Shown here: positions 24,713 to 28,946 of the stretch, piece after piece | How the letters are laid out: each line of letters begins with the position of its first letter | Numbering within the stretch: the stretch's first letter is position 1 | Origin: DASZHC01 sp035938215 | GTDB lineage: Bacteria; Verrucomicrobiota; Verrucomicrobiia; Chthoniobacterales; JAFAMB01 | Assembly (NCBI GenBank): GCA_035938215.1 | Contig: DASZHC010000045.1 | Span: forward strand, 1-28,946 | DNA: 28,946 nucleotides | Direction of reading: 5' to 3' | Notes under the pieces: model-generated | Seen by the model: the letters and a program-made list of their open reading frames with translations, nothing else | Told to the model about the DNA's origin: nothing | Database searches by the model: none | Made by a program: the position numbers and the translations under genes

Positions 24713-24890
24713 GACGGCGGATCTTTCTATCCCGGAAGAGCATCTGCGGCAACTTTATACGGAACGTTATTTTGCCAGAGAAGAGTACCGCGACAAGAGG
24801 GTCGTTTCTATGTTCGACGCCTGTGCTCACTCGCTCAATTTCAGTTTGCGATACGAACTCTTCGCATGTAATATCCGGCTCGCTTTTTAA
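24603..24890 (+). pseudogene. N-terminal fragment of a zinc-ribbon SAM methyltransferase
   Basis: The 95 residues begin with a zinc ribbon (CIVCGGKF then CEECKF), followed by IPEEHLRQLYTERYFAREEY and AHSLNFSLRYELF. This order is typical of the N-terminal part of class I methyltransferases that modify sugars or glycan precursors. The expected SAM-binding domain (xxLDVGCGxG) is absent: the frame stops 2 bases before a tRNA-Thr gene. The final residues run through the likely tRNA promoter. Its start overlaps the YfhO gene on the other strand by 110 bases. I infer a deletion or rearrangement that removed the 3' part; a short independent protein is less likely. Confidence 0.6.
24846..24874 (+). 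promoter_or_regulatory. Probable sigma-70-type promoter of tRNA-Thr
   Basis: TTGCGA at 24846-24851 and TAATAT at 24869-24874 are separated by 17 bases, the ideal spacing. The expected start point is about a dozen bases before the tRNA gene. It lies inside the reading frame of the truncated methyltransferase. Confidence 0.45.
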
Positions 24891-24892
24891 AG

Positions 24893-24965
24893 GCCGGCAT
24901 AGCTCAGCTGGTAGAGCAGCTGACTTGTAATCAGCAGGTCGCCGGTTCGATTCCGGCTGCCGGCT
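24893..24965 (+). tRNA. tRNA-Thr (anticodon TGT)
   Basis: The 73-base sequence folds as a complete cloverleaf. The acceptor stem is GCCGGCA/TGCCGGC, the D arm contains AGCTCAGCTGGTAGAGC, and the anticodon stem GCTGA/TCAGC encloses the loop CTTGTAA with the anticodon TGT at 24926-24928. The T arm is GCCGG TTCGATT CCGGC, followed by discriminator T. The anticodon reads ACA and related threonine codons. CCA is not encoded in the gene. Both sides carry truncated or broken genes. Confidence 0.97.
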
Positions 24966-25089
24966 CTCTTGAACATCAACGACTTACGTAGCTGTGGCAC
25001 CAGTCTCGATCGTTTGAGTTATAGGAGAAGAAAACATCGAACTCCCGCCGAGAGCTGTCTGAAGACTCTTCAGACACTGCCTGCTGCCG

Positions 25090-25386
25090 CGTACTCGTGG
25101 AAACAGCGGCGTGACCTGAGAGGTCAACTCCTCCCGCGTGGAGAAGGTGTTTACCGTTCCGCCCTCCCTGAGGTCCCGCCGAAACGCGGCAAGCTTCCTC
25201 CCCTCTTCGCCTCGATCGAATTCAGGTGGCCACGGCGCATCATCTCTCAGGAGAAAGATGTTAGCGCGGTTTTTTGTGACGCACCGCCTGCCGGTACTCG
25301 AGTTCGGTAATCGACAACTCTCCTGGATTGTCCGGGCCTGCCGGACCGTAGCCGTAACGGAGAGCGAAGATCCCAATTTTCGCATC
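25090..25386 (-). pseudogene. DUF4062-domain remnant, truncated and frameshifted
   Basis: Reading the minus strand from 25386, one frame gives AKIGIFALRYGYGP then ELSITELEYRQAVRHKKPR and a stop at 25263-25261. An adjoining frame then gives NIFLLRDDAPWPPEFD and FSTREELTSQV. Together they match the second half of DUF4062 domains (YG..., S.TELEY..A, IFLL.DDAPWPP, F.T.EEL), which occur at the N-terminus of signalling and P-loop NTPase proteins. The first half of the domain and all downstream parts are missing, and a single frameshift separates the two pieces. The fragment abuts the stop of the next gene. It is clearly a relic. The stretch from 24966 to 25089 holds no gene I can support. Confidence 0.6.
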
Positions 25387-25387
25387 G

Positions 25388-25696
25388 TTAGTTGTCAAAA
25401 TCGATCAATTTCCGTCCCGCCTCTTCAAGAGCATTTGGCGTAAGCTGGATATTATTTAATACGTAGAGCATGAATTTATCGATCCGCATTGAGCGCTGAA
25501 GCTTACCGGCTTTCTCCGCTTCGTCCTGGCAATGTGCGCAGTGAAAGATAGGTTCGAGAACCGTTCCGGGCGTCGCGGACGGGGAATCTAACGTGGCAAA
25601 TCCGTCCGCGTAGTTTTCGATGACCCCACCGCAGGAGTCGCAGCGTATCTTTGGGCGTGTGTGACCATTTTTGTCTACTTGGAAAATGAAAGCCAT
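25388..25696 (-). CDS. Hypothetical protein with two CxxC pairs
   Basis: This 102-residue frame starts at the ATG at 25696 (MAFIFQVDKNGHTRPKIRCD). It contains CDSCGG and CAHCQ, a plausible zinc ribbon, then a charged helical C-terminus ending EEAGRKLIDFDN. I do not recognise the family. The ordered cysteine pairs and balanced composition suggest a real gene, although all neighbours are decayed. The 112 bases upstream (25697-25808) hold no gene I can see. Its stop codon borders the DUF4062 remnant. Confidence 0.5.
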   Translation of the reverse strand: MAFIFQVDKNGHTRPKIRCDSCGGVIENYADGFATLDSPSATPGTVLEPIFHCAHCQDEAEKAGKLQRSMRIDKFMLYVLNNIQLTPNALEEAGRKLIDFDN

Positions 25697-25808
25697 AGGT
25701 CTTCAGCTTACCGCATTCGGAAGCGTCGGCAATTGGTTGCCGAGCGCTCGCCGGTTCGACTACGCAAGACCGGCCTCCACACTGTCCATCCCTCTGTAGA
25801 CCAGGATG

Positions 25809-26206
25809 CTATTGGTTGCTCGGAGTAGTCGTTGGAGACGGTGTCGCAGCCGGTGCCGGGGTGTGGTTAAACGTCAGCATCCGGATCTTCAAATCATCGC
25901 CCTCACGAATCACTGACCAGTAGCCCTTGGCTTCTACCGGACCGAAGTTCCGGCCTTTGACAGTCGCAACATATTTTCCGGTTGTCACATCTCATTTCCG
26001 TCGGGCGTTACCAGAATCCCGTCCTGCGTGAAGTTCGCCGCCACGGCGGCGGCATCGTTCTTATCGAGTGCATCGGTATGTTTTTTAATGGCAGCGATAA
26101 GCTTCTCACGTAGTTGTGGATCTGGCGTGTTTGTTGGTTGGGCAAAGGTCGGCAAAGCAAGGCTGATTGCCAATCCTACAAGGGCAACTACTAAGCGGAT
26201 TTTCAT
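25809..26206 (-). pseudogene. Secreted SnoaL/DUF4440-like protein, internally deleted and frameshifted
   Basis: From the ATG at 26206 the frame gives a signal peptide (MKIRLVVALVGLAISLALP, then TFAQ) followed by a SnoaL-like start (KHTDALDKNDAAAVAANFTQ, then DGILVTPDGNEM) and a stop. The next frame continues TTGKYVATVKG, then EAKGYWSVIREGDDLKIRML, then TFNHTPAPAATPSPTT, and a stop at 25809-25811. In intact relatives about 50 more residues lie between TPDG and NEVW. The sequence fits an in-frame internal deletion plus loss of one G in the NEMW codons. The fold is therefore broken. The original product would be a small exported protein of unknown or ketosteroid-isomerase-like function. Confidence 0.65.
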
Positions 26207-26411
26207 TACATTTCGTCTGGTCGACATGCCTGCTGCTATCGCAAGCTCTTTACTTCCGTGAAGAGGACGGCACCCAACGATACACCGTGGGGACCGACAC
26301 GCGTAAGTTGTGGGTCCCTCGTGTGGCGGTGTCCCGCTTTCCAATAGCTTTCTTGCAGCCTCAATCTTGCTGTAGATTAGCTGCTCGATTTCACTCGGTT
26401 GTTTAACCAGG

Positions 26412-27048
26412 TCAGAAATAAAGCTCCATTAAGTCTCCTGCAAAATGCGAGATATAAACTCCACCCGACATCCTTTGGATTTCCTCCGCACTCCGTAACG
26501 AACTTTCTTTCGCTTTGTTCCGGGTAGTCGCAATGGGAACGGCGCCTACCGCATTCGCCAACTGTATCGCAGCCAGCCCCACACTGCCCGCTGCAGCCGT
26601 AATCAAGACGTGATTGCCTTGCTGTATCTTACCGAACTCAATGAGACCGTACGCGGTCAAGTATTGCATCCAGATCGACGTACCCTCGATCGGGCTCAGG
26701 TTCTCAGGATACCACGCAAGTGCGTGGGCCGGTAGAAGCGCGACTTCGCCATAGGTTGAATATTTCCGCATCGAAAATGACGGAATCGAACTGGCCCGAT
26801 CTCCCGGCTTCAGTCCTGTCACACCCGGACCAACCTCTTCAACCGTCCCTGAGGCCTCGTAGCCAAGTCCCGAAGGGAATTCCGGTTGCTCCAGGTATTG
26901 CCCACTCCGAAACATCACTTCGGCCCGATTCCCCGATGGCATCAACCTTGATGCGTACCTCGCCTTTTTACGGTTGAGATGCCGGCAACTCTTCGAGCTT
27001 AAGGACCTCCGGTCCACCAACCTGATGAAAGCGAACGATTTTAGGCAT
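26412..27048 (-). pseudogene. Zinc-free quinone oxidoreductase (MDR family) pseudogene
   Basis: The ATG at 27048 opens MPKIVRFHQVGGPEVLKLEE, then LPASQP and a TAA at 26970-26968, then KGEVRIKVDAIG. After a frameshift near 26935 the second frame continues NRAEVMFRSGQYLEQPEFPS, GLGYEASGTVEEVGPGVTGL, LTAYGLIEFGKIQQGNHVLI and the nucleotide-binding TAAAGSVGLAAIQLA. It then jumps from ATTRNKAKESSLRS to EEIQRMSGG and ends. Intact members have about 325 residues. Here there is a nonsense codon, at least one frameshift and loss of much of the C-terminal half. The family is an NADPH-dependent quinone reductase/alcohol dehydrogenase. The 205 bases between this gene and the SnoaL-like pseudogene hold no gene I can support. 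Confidence 0.75.
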
Positions 27049-27226
27049 ACTGGGGACAGTACGCAGTGTGGTGTCAGTGCCAGCGTCAGCAGACCTTGCC
27101 GTTTCCGGGAAACGGGGCAAATCGAGACGATTCGCCTACTTCCGTCGGAGCCATACGCCGCAATTCGCATTATGTAGCGGGAAAAGCGGTTGCTAAGATA
27201 CGCAACTCCTTAGACTACTTACGAAT

Positions 27227-28093
27227 ATGAGCATTGCCTGCCAAAAATTCCAGGAGGCACTCGCCAACTTTAAATGGAAGGCGAAAAAGCGCCTCCGGTC
27301 TGTGTTCGGCAGAGATCCGAAATACTTGTCTGCGGGTCTTGGGGAAGCTTTGGAATCGATACGTGCTAAGACTGAGAGATCTGATTGGCCGAAAGTCTCT
27401 TCCGTAATCCATTTCAACGACATGATGTACGAAGGTCATGCGACCTGCTATTTTTCGAGCGGCTATTCCGCGCTGTTTTGTATCCGACAGGCATTGGACA
27501 AGGCAGGTAAGAGGTCAGTTAAATCGATTTTAGATTTCGCATGTGGTCACGGTCGCGTATTACGCAGCCTGACCGCGCATTTCCCGGAGGCCGCGTTGAC
27601 AGCGGTCGATACGAACAGGAGCGGGGTCGATTTCTGTGCGAAGATGTTCGGAGCAAAACCGGTCTACTCGAATATAGATTTTTCGAACCTGGTATTTGAC
27701 GCAAAATTTGACTTGATTTGGGTGGGATCGTTATTCACTCATTTGCATGCCGAGCGATGGCCGAAATTATTGAAACTTCTTCGTTCTGTTCTGGCCGAGG
27801 ACGGGTTGCTCATCTTCAGTACACACGGCAGTAACGCAGAACAGAGATTGCGAGACCGTCAGATTTTCCTGTTCAATTTGGAACCGGAGCATATAGCGAA
27901 GATTTTGGAGGAATACGGTAACCATGGATTTGGATATAGCGATTACCGTAGATATCCAGGATATGGAGTTTCGCTGAGTTCTCCGCAATGGGTGACTCTT
28001 CAAGTAAATAAAGTTGGCTTGAAGCCAATTCTGCATCAAGAAAATGGTTGGGACGATTTCCAGGATGTGTGGGCTGCAAAGCACAAACAATAG
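27227..28093 (+). CDS. Class I SAM-dependent methyltransferase
   Basis: The 288-residue protein has a basic N-terminal region, then the SAM-binding motif ILDFACGHGRVLRSLTAHFP, the acidic loop TAVDTNRSGVDFC, a motif IV FDLIWVGSLFTHLHAERW, and SVLAEDGLLIFSTHG. The last third (NHGFGYSDYRRYPGYGVSLS and so on) is typical of family members that act on sugars or lipids, but the substrate is unknown. It looks intact, in contrast to the damaged genes to its left. The 56 bases before the ATG must carry its promoter. It is convergent with dnaE. Confidence 0.8.
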   Translation: MSIACQKFQEALANFKWKAKKRLRSVFGRDPKYLSAGLGEALESIRAKTERSDWPKVSSVIHFNDMMYEGHATCYFSSGYSALFCIRQALDKAGKRSVKSILDFACGHGRVLRSLTAHFPEAALTAVDTNRSGVDFCAKMFGAKPVYSNIDFSNLVFDAKFDLIWVGSLFTHLHAERWPKLLKLLRSVLAEDGLLIFSTHGSNAEQRLRDRQIFLFNLEPEHIAKILEEYGNHGFGYSDYRRYPGYGVSLSSPQWVTLQVNKVGLKPILHQENGWDDFQDVWAAKHKQ

Positions 28094-28114
28094 CTGATCG
28101 AGTCTCGTGCGAGA

Positions 28115-28225
28115 TTTCTTCTGCCTTAGTTCCAGATGCCGCAGCGGACGTGGAGCACGTGCCCCAACCCGCTGATCATGCGGCGGACCGCCGTGCCCTC
28201 CACGCAAAATTTCTCTGCCTTAGTT
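28115..28225. repeat. GC-rich palindrome flanked by short direct repeats
   Basis: An imperfect inverted pair, CGTGGAGCACGTGCC (28149-28163) and GCCGTGCCCTCCACG (28190-28204), is enclosed by near-identical direct repeats TTTCT(T)CTGCCTTAGTT at 28115-28131 and 28210-28225. The element lies in the 247-base gap between the methyltransferase and dnaE, where I see no gene. The structure resembles a small inserted element with duplicated flanks. Confidence 0.45.
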
Positions 28226-28340
28226 TAAAAATCGAAGACTCGCACGGTGGCCACGGAGGATTTCTTAGCTGTCGAATGAATTGAAATTTCGCCTTTGCTG
28301 TGGGACAAAATACCTTCTTGGGCCGAAGAGTTTCGCGAAA

Positions 28341-28946
28341 CTAGGTTAACAGCTTGGCGAGCTTCGCTCGCAATGTTTCATCGTCCCGCACACTGTAGCC
28401 TGGATCAGCCTTTAGCCGAATCTCCCGTCCGTCCGCGGTGTGAAACAGAAGATAGAGGGGTTGCCTTCCCGGAAATTGAGTAACCAGCTCGCGCACAGCG
28501 ACCAATCTCTTCTCGTCGGTTTTTTCCAGCTCAATATCGATTGTCAACCCTCTAGGGGCTTTAACTTCGCCGATCGGATTGATTTCGCTCGCTACGATGC
28601 GGAGGGTCTCGTCTCGTTTGTCGAATCTGCCGACAATCGCAACGATCTTCCCTTTGTCGATATGTTTGGCAGCCTTTGCATACACATCGCTCCAGGCAAC
28701 GATTTCTACAGAACCCGAAAAATCTTCCACAGTTAGCACTGCGAACGGTTTTCCATCCTTTCGGGTGTGCTTCTTTTCAAAATTGGAAATTGAACCCGCG
28801 ACCTGGACCGTGGCCCTGTCCTCCTGCAATTGCAGCTCGCTGATTCTCATGAATTTGCCGCCTTCGATCAAATCCCGGTAGGCATTCAGCGGGTGCCCAG
28901 TCACGTAAAAACCGAGCAACTCCTTTTCGTACCCCAGTTTTTCGCC
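28341..28946 (-). CDS. dnaE: DNA polymerase III alpha subunit, C-terminal part (runs off the window)
   Basis: The frame is open to the right edge, reading GEKLGYEKELLGFYVTGHPL at its start. This is the well-known junction after the helix-hairpin-helix region of DnaE. The OB-fold domain follows (VQVAGSISNFEKKHTRKDGK, AVLTVEDFSGSVEIVAWSDV), then a linker and a small C-terminal domain (LTIDIELEKTDEKRLVAVRE and PLYLLFHTADGREIRLKADP). DnaE is the replicative polymerase subunit. The visible 201 residues contain only the C-terminal, non-catalytic region. Domain order and the end are normal. Any start codon inside this segment is internal and should be ignored. Confidence 0.93.
   Translation of the reverse strand, partial: GEKLGYEKELLGFYVTGHPLNAYRDLIEGGKFMRISELQLQEDRATVQVAGSISNFEKKHTRKDGKPFAVLTVEDFSGSVEIVAWSDVYAKAAKHIDKGKIVAIVGRFDKRDETLRIVASEINPIGEVKAPRGLTIDIELEKTDEKRLVAVRELVTQFPGRQPLYLLFHTADGREIRLKADPGYSVRDDETLRAKLAKLLT

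Noticed and set aside
26261..26345. Partial inverted repeat with GGGACCGACACG / CGGTGTCCC
   Set aside because: The arms match too poorly to claim an element from this window alone.
26330..26436. Short minus-strand segment reading LVKQPSEIEQLIYSKIEAA, possibly an antitoxin tail
   Set aside because: It is too short, has no start codon or partner, and lies between pseudogenes.
27767..28207. Minus-strand frame over the 3' end of the methyltransferase
   Set aside because: It is a shadow of the methyltransferase that runs into a palindromic repeat; no family features.

Overview
This window looks like chromosomal DNA from a free-living bacterium, most likely a soil member of the Verrucomicrobiota (Chthoniobacterales-like). 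That placement is an inference. It rests on the family mix (a DksA-like protein with a degenerate zinc finger beside ribosomal genes, a YfhO membrane protein, a Dabb protein, a class III aminotransferase, a GT5 glycogen-synthase relative), on moderate GC and on the scarcity of strong Shine-Dalgarno sites. No phage, plasmid, CRISPR or rRNA locus is visible.

Layout. Positions 1-2136 (minus strand) hold the end of an ABC-2 permease locus followed by a tight translation cluster: DksA/TraR-like protein, rpmG (L33), rpsR (S18) and the first codons of a probable rpsA (S1). Positions 2408-7721 (mostly minus) hold an aspartate-type aminotransferase, prmA, a small Dabb protein (plus), a class III aminotransferase and a GlgA-like protein whose catalytic motifs have decayed. 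Positions 7893-19915 form a long plus-strand housekeeping run: a PTS IIA protein, argS, phoU, a UDP-xylose-synthase-like gene, coaE, rho, an RNase D, a DAHP synthase, a TPR protein, nth, fabI and a GlcD-type FAD oxidase. Positions 20046-24712 hold two further nucleotide-sugar SDR genes (one LegB-like) and a large YfhO-type membrane protein, which suggests cell-surface glycan work. Positions 24603-27048 are a decay zone around an intact tRNA-Thr: a methyltransferase cut off before its SAM domain, a frameshifted DUF4062 remnant, a SnoaL-like pseudogene and a quinone-oxidoreductase pseudogene. The window ends with an intact methyltransferase and the C-terminal part of dnaE.

The most unusual feature is how dispersed palindromic elements form gene ends. 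(i) Two copies of a ~110 bp element with 29-31 bp perfect terminal inverted repeats lie in opposite orientation around one epimerase gene; the first supplies its start codon and the second its last codons and stop. (ii) An 87 bp element with TAGCGAGGCCGC ends occurs as a half copy just before the uxs-like ATG, as a full copy starting with the uxs-like stop codon, and as a full copy whose last base is the A of the LegB-like ATG. (iii) Further inverted repeats lie at 2188-2394 and 28149-28204. I found no complete new defence or biosynthetic system. The repeats at the edges of sugar-nucleotide genes and the catalytically degenerate GlgA homologue are the best leads.
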